Origin: CAZLMG01 sp964560765
Lineage (GTDB): Bacteria; Bdellovibrionota_B; Oligoflexia; Oligoflexales; CAZLMG01
Reading direction: 5' to 3'
Length of the DNA: 64,000 nucleotides
NCBI GenBank assembly: GCA_964560765.1
Contig: CAZLMG010000019.1
Location: 8,591-72,590, forward strand
Positions 50,535 to 58,407 of the stretch are shown here, piece by piece; the stretch's first letter is position 1, and each line of letters starts with the position of its first letter. The notes under the pieces were generated by a model. That model did not search any database, was not told the origin of the DNA, and worked only from the letters and a program-made list of their open reading frames with translations. The position numbers and the translations under genes were made by a program.

Positions 50535-51741
50535 CATGCACCGAATGAGTTCTTTATTGGCTGGGGTTCTAGCCCTTGCAGCGCTCCGTGCTAACGGTGA
50601 CGAACTATTTCCTGTTGGTTCGGAGAACAAGGCGCGCGGCATAGGCTCAAGCGTTGCCGCTCGTCGCGGCAGTGCCGTCCTTTACAATCCAGCGAATCTG
50701 ACGACTACCGCCAGTCGGCGAGCATATGCTGAAGTTGGCGTTCTCAGTGTGGACTACGCGTATGAGCATCCTAAATTTGATCCGGTATTGGTGCAGACAA
50801 AGACGCCGGTTGCAGCGGTAGGTTATAGCGGGATCATGCTGCAAGATGTTTACCTTGGCGTCCTATTTTTGCCAACAAAGATGGGTGGAACCGAGATTCC
50901 TGGTGTGCCGCGCGACATTTCCGGAGAAGTAACGCCCATTAGCGTCACCACTGATGATCGAGCATTTCTGGCAGCCCTTGGAGTTGGTTATCGTTTCAAC
51001 CGGCATTGGAGTTTGGGGATTTCGGTGGTTTATCGTCAAGAGGACTTGGGGATGGACGCCAATTTGGTTGGTAATCCGGACTCTGTCCTCAGTTATCAAC
51101 TGGCTCACAAATCCTTGTCGCCGATCCTTGGTCAGCGATTGAACGTGGGTGCGCTGACAGCGGCGATGCATTTCTCTCCTGCCGTCGTGAAGGATTATTC
51201 AGGGTCATTCTTGGCGGCAAGCTCTGACGATCCAGAGGCCATTCGCTTGCAGAACTATGTTCCAGCAAAGTGGGGCATCGGCTTAGCGTACAGCATCGGC
51301 GTCGTCAGTATCGAGGCCGAAGCGAATCAGGAGCGATGGGCAGCAGGGCAAGATGTCATCGATGGGCCGTCATACGCGGCAACGGCAGGAGCTGATTTGC
51401 GGAACATCTGGAATCGCAGTCTGAGCGTCGAGGTGAAAGCGGGAAAGGGCATAAAGATCGTGGCCGGCCATGCGGTGCAACCAACACCGTGGGGTACCGG
51501 CAGTTCCTCTGAAGAATCCTTGCGCCCCATGCATGGTGTCGAGTTTGGTCAGCTGAATGGTCTCGATAAGAAGATCTGGGGCATTGGCTTGCAAACATCA
51601 ATGACTTCAGCCGCTCGCCTGGACGCAAGCCTCTACCATGCGAGCGGAGAACGCATCGTCAACGGGGGAGCCAATTCCGGTGAGGGACGTTATCAACTGG
51701 CTATGACTGCGGTGACGGGAACGTTAAGCATTCGCTTTTGA
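50527..51741 (+). CDS. FadL/OmpP1-like outer membrane protein
   Basis: A 404-residue beta-barrel protein. GTG 50527 is preceded by GGAGGGG, gives a signal peptide (SSLLAGVLALAALRANG), and overlaps the upstream stop by eight bases. The mature start (NKARGIGSSVAARRGSAVLYNPANLT) is the hallmark of FadL/OmpP1 proteins, whose N-terminal hatch contains an A-x-Y-N-P-A segment. Amphipathic strands follow and the chain ends in a C-terminal phenylalanine (TLSIRF). Family members carry hydrophobic molecules across the outer membrane. The two coupled lipoproteins upstream may be substrate-binding or assembly partners. Confidence 0.87.
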   Translation: MGSMHRMSSLLAGVLALAALRANGDELFPVGSENKARGIGSSVAARRGSAVLYNPANLTTTASRRAYAEVGVLSVDYAYEHPKFDPVLVQTKTPVAAVGYSGIMLQDVYLGVLFLPTKMGGTEIPGVPRDISGEVTPISVTTDDRAFLAALGVGYRFNRHWSLGISVVYRQEDLGMDANLVGNPDSVLSYQLAHKSLSPILGQRLNVGALTAAMHFSPAVVKDYSGSFLAASSDDPEAIRLQNYVPAKWGIGLAYSIGVVSIEAEANQERWAAGQDVIDGPSYAATAGADLRNIWNRSLSVEVKAGKGIKIVAGHAVQPTPWGTGSSSEESLRPMHGVEFGQLNGLDKKIWGIGLQTSMTSAARLDASLYHASGERIVNGGANSGEGRYQLAMTAVTGTLSIRF

Positions 51742-51790
51742 AATATTATGGATTTTATAGTTGATTTGTTACAGTGCCAATATTAAAAGC

Positions 51791-51822
51791 CCGCCTGTTG
51801 TAAATTTAATTACAAAAGGCGG
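51791..51822 (+). promoter_or_regulatory. Hairpin that pairs with the ribosome site of the CxxCH gene
   Basis: Arms CCGCCT (51791-51796) + TTGTAA (51798-51803) pair with TTACAA (51810-51815) + AGGCGG (51817-51822) around a six-base loop with one mismatch. AGGCGG is the likely ribosome site five bases before ATG 51828, so folding would hide it. It could also end transcription from the porin cassette, but no T-tract follows. Confidence 0.55.
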
Positions 51823-51827
51823 CAGAT

Positions 51828-53453
51828 ATGTTTTTTCATCGAGTTGGGTTCTTTGCGTACGTCCTCGGCTCCTTTCTTCCGTTTTCCTCCGTTTCGGCAA
51901 CTCCCGAAGCTGGCAAGTACGCTTCCATTCAGCAAGCCATTCTCGATCAAGAATTCCGAACGCTCCCTGATTTTTTAGCCTGGGTGCAGCAGTCGGACGC
52001 CGAACTGATGTCCGGTTGGACGTTGATGTATCGCTCCGGCAGCCTGCAAAGCGCTTCGTACGCCAAGCCACGCGCCATCGTCTTTGGCACGGATGGTAGG
52101 TTCATGATGACGTTTAATGCCGACGTCGGACAACGTGGAGGCGATCGCGTTGAGATGATTCAATTCAATGCGGAATCGGCAACATTTGAGTTTCGCGAGC
52201 TCGTCTTTTCAGCGGGTGCACCGCAGTTATCCGCAGCGAATCCCGAGAAGTGTGTCCGTTGCCATACGAGTCAGCTGCGCCCTATATGGGAGAAATACGA
52301 TAACTGGCCTGGGGCTTTTGGTGAAGATGATGACGCGCTGATTGATTTTGCGGAAAGTCGTTATGCACCGACTCACCTTGGATCCGAAAAGATCCGGTTA
52401 CATACGGAGCAGCGGCAACAGTTTTTAGCTTTTGTCGCAGGCAAGGACGAACATCCCCGTTACCGCTATCTGAAAGTTCCGGAAGGAACCAAATCGTCTG
52501 TGGCTCCCTATTCCGACCATAGTCGTACTGGGCAGTTTCCGTTGCGGCCTAATTTGCAGCTTACAAAGTTGATTGGTGCCATGAACGGTGCAAAGGTTGC
52601 GGCTCAATTGCAGGCACACGCCCGCGGATCTGAACAGTGCTTCGCAAAAGTGGCTCCACTTGTCGTGGCTCTAGCGATGAATTGCGGCTTTCAGGACAGA
52701 GAATTGGAAAATCAATGGTGGGAGTATCGTAAGGGATTGACCAATGTGCCCGCGCTAGCGCCACTCGCGGCGCAGCAGGTAACTTGGACGCGCTACTCTT
52801 CGAATCCGCCCGGGCGAGAGCTGGCAACGATAATGACCTACTTGGGCGGCTCTCTGGATCAGTGGAATGTCGGTCAGAAGCAAACCAGTTGGGCTTACTT
52901 CTTGGGATTCAATTACTTGGCAGATGAAGTCTTGCTGAATCTCTTTCCCCGCTTGCAAAAAGTATTGCCGGGGTTGCCAAGCTATCGCAAGATTTTGGCG
53001 ATCAAGTATCCAGACTATTACGGCGAATCTCGTGGGTCGTATGGCAGCTACGGCTCAACCGATGGGGACTCATATTCAAATGATGACGAAGCGAATCGTA
53101 GCTCGGAATATCCCTACACGCCGGAGCCATTTCCTATCACCGTGGCTTGCGACCTGGCAGTGAGAGCATCTTTAAAGTTGACCAACGATGACTATACGGA
53201 CTGTTTGCAGACGGAGAGTCCAGCTGTGGAAGTGAGTCGGACGGTTGCAATGTGCATGTCTTGCCATGCGGGAACGGACGCGGAAAATCGCGCGCCTCGG
53301 TTGGCTTTGAGCGCTCCCGAGGGGATGTCGCTCGCAGCCAAGCGCGCGATCTTGGAGAGAATCGACCGCTCGCACGGCACACCCGGGGCGATGCCTCCGG
53401 ATCGAGAGTTGGGATATTGGGAAAAGGCGGCGCTGCGGAAATGGTTTCAGTAG
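51828..53453 (+). CDS. Secreted protein with two heme-type CxxCH motifs
   Basis: A 541-residue protein with a signal peptide (FFAYVLGSFLPFSSVSA). Two c-type heme motifs are present: Cys142-Val-Arg-Cys-His146, followed by PIWEKYDNWPGAFG, and Cys476-Met-Ser-Cys-His480 near the C-terminus. The end (MPPDRELGYWEKAALRKWF) resembles the last helix of small c-type cytochromes, with a methionine that could be an axial ligand. A Gly/Ser/Tyr-rich insert (about 400-430) looks disordered. It is related in layout to the one-motif protein at 38642. A periplasmic electron-transfer role is likely; the exact family is not known to me. A hairpin covers its ribosome site. Confidence 0.8.
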   Translation: MFFHRVGFFAYVLGSFLPFSSVSATPEAGKYASIQQAILDQEFRTLPDFLAWVQQSDAELMSGWTLMYRSGSLQSASYAKPRAIVFGTDGRFMMTFNADVGQRGGDRVEMIQFNAESATFEFRELVFSAGAPQLSAANPEKCVRCHTSQLRPIWEKYDNWPGAFGEDDDALIDFAESRYAPTHLGSEKIRLHTEQRQQFLAFVAGKDEHPRYRYLKVPEGTKSSVAPYSDHSRTGQFPLRPNLQLTKLIGAMNGAKVAAQLQAHARGSEQCFAKVAPLVVALAMNCGFQDRELENQWWEYRKGLTNVPALAPLAAQQVTWTRYSSNPPGRELATIMTYLGGSLDQWNVGQKQTSWAYFLGFNYLADEVLLNLFPRLQKVLPGLPSYRKILAIKYPDYYGESRGSYGSYGSTDGDSYSNDDEANRSSEYPYTPEPFPITVACDLAVRASLKLTNDDYTDCLQTESPAVEVSRTVAMCMSCHAGTDAENRAPRLALSAPEGMSLAAKRAILERIDRSHGTPGAMPPDRELGYWEKAALRKWFQ

Positions 53454-53468
53454 CTGGGGGGCAGCTCA

Positions 53469-53489
53469 TGGCCGGCTTGCTGCCGGCCA
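53469..53489. terminator. Strong two-way terminator-like hairpin
   Basis: Perfect arms TGGCCGGC (53469-53476) and GCCGGCCA (53482-53489) with a five-base loop, flanked by CTGGG/CCCAG that can lengthen the stem. It lies between convergent stops at 53453 and 53503. GC-rich, but no long T-run. Confidence 0.6.
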
Positions 53490-53502
53490 GCCCAGGTGCT
53501 CT

Positions 53503-54630
53503 CTACTTCACATCGTACGTGAAATTATAGGTTTGGCCACGCCGCCCCAGCAGGAGGACATCCTTGTAGCCCGACACTTGGGCGTCGAAGCGGCCCCACG
53601 TGCCATAATCGTGGTATTTAAGGTGATCCATTCGTGCGACGACACCTCGATCGTTCGCGGCCACTTGCACGCCGCGTTGAGCCAGCAAGCGCAAGTCCTG
53701 AGTAATCGTCAATTGTGCGTACTTGCCGATGATCACTCGGCCCGGCTCAAAGCTGAGGGCCCGACTGTCAGTTAACCACAATTGAATTCCGGATGAGTCC
53801 ACCATCACGTCGGTGATGCTGTCGAAAATGGCCAAGTATTCGGGTGCGGCCCCCATGGCTTCAACCTGCTGCCGTAGCAGCCGTCGATACGCATTTCCGC
53901 GGTTAGGTTGCCCCAGATTTTTGCCCATCGACTCTTTGGCGATGATGTGCAGACTATTATCTTTTCCGCCAGCGTGCACCATTCGCAAGAGGCGCAAGAA
54001 TCCCAGCACCAGATGATGCGGCGTAACCGCCTTGATATGGTTCTCTTGCGACTGGACTAAGGCATGCCACGTGGCGGCCGGTACAACCTGGGAAGCGGCA
54101 TCTTGCATCAGGATGTTCAGCGCTCCATCGTTCTGCGGCACGACTCCAGATACAACCTGGCCATTCAACCGCACGCCGCGAATCTGCAGATATTTCTCAC
54201 CCTGTATATTCGTTTGTACGCCAATGATTTGGATAAGTTCATCGACGTTCAATGCCAGATCATCGCTCAGGCGCCATTCTTGGGCAGCCTCATTGGCAAA
54301 TGACACGGTAGCCAGAGCTTCTTGGCCGAGTATGCGAATCTCTTGAACGCCGTCCGCTGACAATAGCGGATTCAGCAGTTGTGCCAATTCCCGCGGTAGG
54401 ACCTGCGTTAGTGACTGCAAGTCGCTTGGGCTAAGGGTCAACTGAGTCTTTGTGGCGCGCAATGCCTTTTCGATGTCAGCCAAGTGATCGAGGGGTTGAG
54501 TGGCTGCAGCACTTTCAGCCACATCCTCGCTCAGCAGGCCTATGGGTTTTGCTGACCCACATGCCATGGTGCCCAAGATCAATGTTGATACGGCCAAAGA
54601 GCGCAACGGACGAGCAAATGTAAATTCCAT
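53503..54630 (-). CDS. Putative lipoprotein opposite a FadL-like porin
   Basis: A 375-residue product. ATG 54630 is preceded by AGGAGG and opens a signal peptide (LRSLAVSTLILGTMAC) with a good lipobox. The N-terminal part is helical; the middle (about 80-190) alternates strands and helices; the C-terminal half ends in several short beta strands (GVVARMDHLKYHDYGTWGRF, DVLLLGRRGQTYNFTY). No family recognised. It is transcribed away from the FadL-like gene at 54912, and a palindrome sits in the shared gap, so the two could be regulated together, as in the porin-lipoprotein cassette at 48512-51741. Confidence 0.75.
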   Translation of the reverse strand: MEFTFARPLRSLAVSTLILGTMACGSAKPIGLLSEDVAESAAATQPLDHLADIEKALRATKTQLTLSPSDLQSLTQVLPRELAQLLNPLLSADGVQEIRILGQEALATVSFANEAAQEWRLSDDLALNVDELIQIIGVQTNIQGEKYLQIRGVRLNGQVVSGVVPQNDGALNILMQDAASQVVPAATWHALVQSQENHIKAVTPHHLVLGFLRLLRMVHAGGKDNSLHIIAKESMGKNLGQPNRGNAYRRLLRQQVEAMGAAPEYLAIFDSITDVMVDSSGIQLWLTDSRALSFEPGRVIIGKYAQLTITQDLRLLAQRGVQVAANDRGVVARMDHLKYHDYGTWGRFDAQVSGYKDVLLLGRRGQTYNFTYDVK

Positions 54631-54691
54631 GACACATCCTCCTCTACATCAGTTCTGTTCAGCATTGGAAACGACAGCTTCAAATTCAGAT

Positions 54692-54708
54692 GCCATAGCG
54701 GCTATGGC
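54692..54708. promoter_or_regulatory. 17-base palindrome in lipoprotein/porin divergent gap
   Basis: Arms GCCATAG (54692-54698) and CTATGGC (54702-54708) with a three-base centre. An AT-rich stretch (about 54715-54790) with a smaller CTAAT/ATTAG palindrome (54757-54769) follows and is where a promoter with an upstream element would be expected. Confidence 0.45.
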
Positions 54709-54911
54709 GCACTTATAAAAAATTATGAAATCCAGCGCAATTTAATAAAATATTATCTAATTATATTAGTTATTATTATTTTTATGGCGAAACTCTATAA
54801 AAGAGCGGTTTCCGATTTAACCGGCTGAAATAAAGGGAAAATAGATCGAAAACGTTAAGTTTCCAGGTGGAATCCCGATTGATTCTTACGAATCCGATCA
54901 GGAGTCCCTGG

Positions 54912-56246
54912 ATGCGAGCGATCGTTCATTACGGAGTGGTGGCAGGCTTGTGGTGGCAGTCGACATCGGCTGGCGCTGAACAGCTCATGGGCCTATCACC
55001 AAGCACTCGCATTCGAGCTCGAGCCGAAGCGGTGACGGCAGCCGTACGTGGTTCTGATTCACTCTTTTACAATCCCGCAGCGCTAGCATGGAATGGTGTC
55101 CAGATCGGCGTGATCAGTATCGAATCGGCTCTTAGTGTGAACCGACCAGACGATTTTCTGGTGGCTGAAGAGCAGGTAGATGCCGAGGGTAACGAACAGG
55201 TCGCGGTGAATCAAAGTAAGGCCATGGAAGAGTTCTATGGTTTGTTAAATTCAGAAGACCCCATTGTTACAAGTGCGACCATTCGGGCGGTCGAAGTTGC
55301 CGTGCCGTTCATCAGTCTGGCTAGTTTCGCGACCACCAGCCAGTCGTCGCAAAAAGTCAATGATGCCACAAGTCCCTATTACGATATGCGCACCCGTGCT
55401 GACGTCGGTTTGATCGCCGGCTTTGGCGTCCGTTACAAAAAGCTCGCACTGGGATTCTCCCAATATCTTCTGGTTCGCGCGGAGATTCAAAGTCAGCCTT
55501 CGGAGGACCAGTTCAATTCTGTGCGAGAGGCTTTAGAGGCGGGGACGTTCAGCGACGATACAGTCGACTATCGCAACTTTTCTCGGGCCAACTATGGGGG
55601 TGCCCGGGGCAATAACTTTGGCATGCTCTATCGATTCTGGGAGGACAATCCCTCGGCTATTGGGGTCAGCGTGCTGAACGCAGGGGTGACTCACTTCAAG
55701 GCAAAAGCCCCCATCGATCGCAAAGACTTTCGAAAGGTTGAGCAAGAGTTCATCGCTCTGGCGGAAGAAAACAACATTTCATTGTATACTCCAGAGGCCC
55801 TGCCGCAAGTCGTCAACGTCGGCCTGAACGTGGGCTGGGGCGGCAATGAAGCCGATGATGTCTTCGTGGCACGTGCCTCTCTGGATGTACACGATGTTCT
55901 AGGTGAGCACATCAAGGACAAACTAGCAGGTTCTTGGGAGTTGGGGATCCAACTTCCCGACAAGATCGCATTGGCCACATCGCTGCCCATTCCCATTCCC
56001 ATCGACGACAAGCGGCCTCTGATCGTGCATGTAGGCGTGTTGGGGCTGACGGCCTATGGCGGCATGCGTATGGGAGAGTACCGGACCAGTGGTTTCAACT
56101 TAGCTTTGCACTTGGGAGTGGAGCGCATCGTTTCATTGCTGCGGTTTGATATTGATTATTACGAGCTTACGCCCATTGGCGGTGATTCCAGTGCAGTCCC
56201 TACCAACGGTATACGCCTCATGGGTGGCTTGACCCTCATCCTCTAA
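54912..56246 (+). CDS. FadL/OmpP1-like outer membrane protein
   Basis: A 444-residue beta-barrel protein. ATG 54912 is preceded by AGGAG seven bases upstream and opens a signal peptide (AIVHYGVVAGLWWQSTSAGA); a GTG 45 bases earlier is less likely. Near the mature N-terminus, AVTAAVRGSDSLFYNPAALAW is typical of FadL hatch regions (the Y-N-P-A core). Amphipathic strands of about ten residues run to the C-terminus, ending NGIRLMGGLTLIL. It should carry hydrophobic compounds inward. It differs clearly from the porin at 50527 and so is a second, independent member. Its partner may be the divergent lipoprotein. Confidence 0.85.
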   Translation: MRAIVHYGVVAGLWWQSTSAGAEQLMGLSPSTRIRARAEAVTAAVRGSDSLFYNPAALAWNGVQIGVISIESALSVNRPDDFLVAEEQVDAEGNEQVAVNQSKAMEEFYGLLNSEDPIVTSATIRAVEVAVPFISLASFATTSQSSQKVNDATSPYYDMRTRADVGLIAGFGVRYKKLALGFSQYLLVRAEIQSQPSEDQFNSVREALEAGTFSDDTVDYRNFSRANYGGARGNNFGMLYRFWEDNPSAIGVSVLNAGVTHFKAKAPIDRKDFRKVEQEFIALAEENNISLYTPEALPQVVNVGLNVGWGGNEADDVFVARASLDVHDVLGEHIKDKLAGSWELGIQLPDKIALATSLPIPIPIDDKRPLIVHVGVLGLTAYGGMRMGEYRTSGFNLALHLGVERIVSLLRFDIDYYELTPIGGDSSAVPTNGIRLMGGLTLIL

Positions 56247-56319
56247 GTCCGATAATCGCTTGTGCCGTCACCCTGGCATGCGTTATGGATGCCCTTCAAA
56301 CCTGTAAGGAGGGTCGGTC

Positions 56320-56958
56320 ATGACGTTTAAGTCTCTCATTTTGCTCGTAGCTGCGATCTTTTCCGCAAGCGCTTTCGCCGAACCTGGACGCGTCTATGAC
56401 GTGGCTGAATTTAATAAAATTGATATCAAAGGTGATTTGGAGCTCCACATCAAACAAGGTGCAGCTCAGTCCGTTCGCATCACCGCCGACGACGCGGCGT
56501 TCAAAAACTTGGATGTATATGTAGCGAATAGTGAACTGAACATTGTGCCAAAGACGCGCGGCTGGAACTGGCCGTGGCAGAAATCGCAGAAAATCAAAGT
56601 TGACCTGACTGTGAAAGATCTTGTCGAAATCGATGTGTCTGGTGCGGTGCGGATCGCGGCTCTGGGTTTGGATGTGAACGAACTGGGACTCGACGCGTCT
56701 GGGGCGGTTGAGGCTAGGATGACGGGTAAGGCTAAGAAATTCAGTCTCGATGTCAGTGGTGCTGCGAATGTAAATGCTACTGACTTTGTCGCAGAAGTGG
56801 TGGAAGCAGGCGTCTCAGGTGCCGGCAATGTGCAAGTTCACGCGACAAAAATTCTCGATGTGGACATTAGTGGAGCTGCCGAGTTTACCTATGCCGGCAA
56901 TCCTGCCAAGGTAAAGAGTGAAGTATCCGGCGCTGCGACCATCATGCCGCGCGGCTAG
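56320..56958 (+). CDS. Head-GIN domain (DUF2807) secreted protein
   Basis: A 212-residue protein with a signal peptide (SLILLVAAIFSASAFA) and AGGAGG before ATG 56320. The mature chain begins with FNKIDIKGDLELHIKQGAAQ and then has a ladder of short repeats (VDVSGA, LDASGAV, LDVSGAAN, AGVSGAGN, VDISGAAE, SEVSGAAT), each with an S-G-A turn, as expected for the right-handed beta structure of the head-GIN/DUF2807 family. Such proteins are most common in Bacteroidetes and are thought to sit at the cell surface, sometimes called putative adhesins. FolK follows 27 bases later on the same strand. Confidence 0.88.
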   Translation: MTFKSLILLVAAIFSASAFAEPGRVYDVAEFNKIDIKGDLELHIKQGAAQSVRITADDAAFKNLDVYVANSELNIVPKTRGWNWPWQKSQKIKVDLTVKDLVEIDVSGAVRIAALGLDVNELGLDASGAVEARMTGKAKKFSLDVSGAANVNATDFVAEVVEAGVSGAGNVQVHATKILDVDISGAAEFTYAGNPAKVKSEVSGAATIMPRG

Positions 56959-56985
56959 TTTGCTAGATATCAGCAGGAGCTGAAA

Positions 56986-57492
56986 ATGACCCAGATGGTC
57001 CTCATTGCCCTCGGGGCAAACATCGGCGACCGTCGACAAACACTCATAGATGCATTGCGGCACATCGGCGAAAGGGTAGGGCCCATCGTCGACGTGTCGC
57101 ATTTTTACGAGACAGCGCCCATCGGAAATGCTGATCAGATTTTCCTCAATGGTGCGGCAGTGGTATCGACGGCGCTTGCGCCCGACCTGGCGATGCGAGA
57201 ACTGCTCGAAATTGAGCGACGGCTCGGTCGTGAACGTTCTCTGCATTGGGGTAATCGCACCCTTGATCTCGACATTATTCTCTGGCGTGATTCAGCTGGA
57301 CATGGGGTCGTTCACCACTCCGAGATGGTCACGATTCCGCATCCGCAGGCCCGGCATCGGGATTTTGTTCTTGTCCCGGCTGCCGAGATCGCCGGTGCGT
57401 GGATTATGCCTAACCTGGCGCAAGAAATTAATGAAGTTGTGGCTGAACGTGGCTTTGCCCTTGTTGGGCAACGTATCCGACTTGAGGAATGA
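56986..57492 (+). CDS. folK: FolK, 2-amino-4-hydroxy-6-hydroxymethyldihydropteridine pyrophosphokinase
   Basis: A 168-residue cytoplasmic enzyme of folate synthesis that moves pyrophosphate from ATP to hydroxymethyl-dihydropterin. Family motifs are complete: LIALGANIGDR at the start, FYETAPIG, the central RTLDLDIILW with the metal-binding aspartates, and TIPHPQARHRDFVLVPAAEIA. AGGAG precedes ATG 56986. FolB, which acts just before it in the pathway, is encoded 4 kb away at 61030, so the folate genes are close but not in one operon. A hairpin spans its stop codon. Confidence 0.95.
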   Translation: MTQMVLIALGANIGDRRQTLIDALRHIGERVGPIVDVSHFYETAPIGNADQIFLNGAAVVSTALAPDLAMRELLEIERRLGRERSLHWGNRTLDLDIILWRDSAGHGVVHHSEMVTIPHPQARHRDFVLVPAAEIAGAWIMPNLAQEINEVVAERGFALVGQRIRLEE

Positions 57493-57506
57493 TGCGGATC
57501 ATTCCT
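57485..57506. terminator. Two-way hairpin built into both coding ends (folK / cNMP gene)
   Basis: Perfect nine-base arms AGGAATGAT (57485-57493) and ATCATTCCT (57498-57506) with loop GCGG. The TGA stops of both convergent genes (57490-57492 plus, 57499-57501 minus) lie inside the stem. The plus strand continues TTC, so the T-tract is short. Confidence 0.6.
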
Positions 57507-57933
57507 TCGCAGCTGACGCGTCAACTTTACTTTGCAAAACCTTGTAACGCTTCTCCAGATCTTCATGGTCTTTGCGCAGTTTCGTAAACTCGAGATTTAA
57601 TCTTCGTAGGTTTCCAGAAAGATCCTTGAGCAAAACCCGGAACCAAACAGGAACTTGGTTCAGCAGGCGTTCCCGTTGAATCTGATTGACGATGACGCAT
57701 TTCACCGTATCCAGCGCTTTGGCTGTAGCGCTGCGAGGCTCCCCTTCAAGAAAAGTCATCGTGCCGAGAACTGATCGCTCTCCAACTACCGCGACTACGG
57801 CCTCGGCTCCTGTTTCCTCATGGCGCACAGAGAGTTCAACTTGACCTTCTTTGATGAAGTAAAGTTCGCCGCCTTTGTCACCTTGGCGAAACAGGGTTTG
57901 GCCTGCGCCGAAAGTCACTTCTTTTGGTTCCAT
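57499..57933 (-). CDS. Cyclic nucleotide-binding domain protein
   Basis: A 144-residue cytoplasmic protein. Residues about 5-110 form a CAP/cNMP-type beta-roll: AGQTLFRQGDKGGELYFIKEGQVE, then GERSVLGTMTFLEGEPRSATAKA, where G-E/x-R-S-A/T residues bind the nucleotide phosphate in the family. No DNA-binding domain follows; instead a coiled-coil tail (RRLNLEFTKLRKDHEDLEKR) suggests that it binds a partner or dimerises. GAGGA precedes ATG 57933. It is the second gene after a 139-residue unknown protein, 36 bases apart, with a six-base inverted repeat between them. Confidence 0.87.
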   Translation of the reverse strand: MEPKEVTFGAGQTLFRQGDKGGELYFIKEGQVELSVRHEETGAEAVVAVVGERSVLGTMTFLEGEPRSATAKALDTVKCVIVNQIQRERLLNQVPVWFRVLLKDLSGNLRRLNLEFTKLRKDHEDLEKRYKVLQSKVDASAAKE

Positions 57934-57969
57934 TTCATCCTCACTGGCATGGATTGTATTCCATGTTTC

Positions 57970-58389
57970 CTACTCGTCACCGTACTCATTGAGCCCAAGC
58001 CGTGACTTGGCCTCTCGCATCGACATGGAGGGCTTGTCATCCGCGGTTTTGCCGGCTCCCACGAAGCGATCTTTACCCTCTTTGAAGAGGACATTGAACG
58101 TTGTTAAGCTGCCGTAGCACTTCGTTACATACGACTGAAAACTAGCTTTATCTTCCAGGCTCAGCTGGGGATGGTTGTTCAGTTTTTGCTCCAGTACGCG
58201 CAACGACTCGCGAATACCGGTGATCTTCTTAAAAAAAATGTCCATAGGAACATCTTTGGGCTGGCTATCGTTACCGGGGGCTAAAATGATCTTTCCATCA
58301 CGCCAGCGCTCAGCAATGGCTACGGGGCGCGGTGAAAATTCTTCTTCAATCAGGTCGCGGATAAAGTCTTTGAGTTCGTTATTGTCCAC
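57970..58389 (-). CDS. Small conserved-looking protein of unknown function
   Basis: A 139-residue soluble protein. GTG 58389 is preceded by GGAG eight bases upstream. The N-terminus (ELKDFIRDLIEEEF) is an amphipathic helix, followed by AERWRDGKIILAPGN and a helical core (IRESLRVLEQKLNNHP, SFQSYVTKCYGSLTTF), with a charged tail. No family recognised. It sits between a secreted protein gene (18-base gap upstream) and the cNMP-binding protein gene, so it could belong to the same signalling unit. Apparently cytoplasmic, as no signal sequence is present. Confidence 0.72.
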   Translation of the reverse strand: MDNNELKDFIRDLIEEEFSPRPVAIAERWRDGKIILAPGNDSQPKDVPMDIFFKKITGIRESLRVLEQKLNNHPQLSLEDKASFQSYVTKCYGSLTTFNVLFKEGKDRFVGAGKTADDKPSMSMREAKSRLGLNEYGDE

Positions 58390-58407
58390 CCAAGTATCTC
58401 CCTTTCG

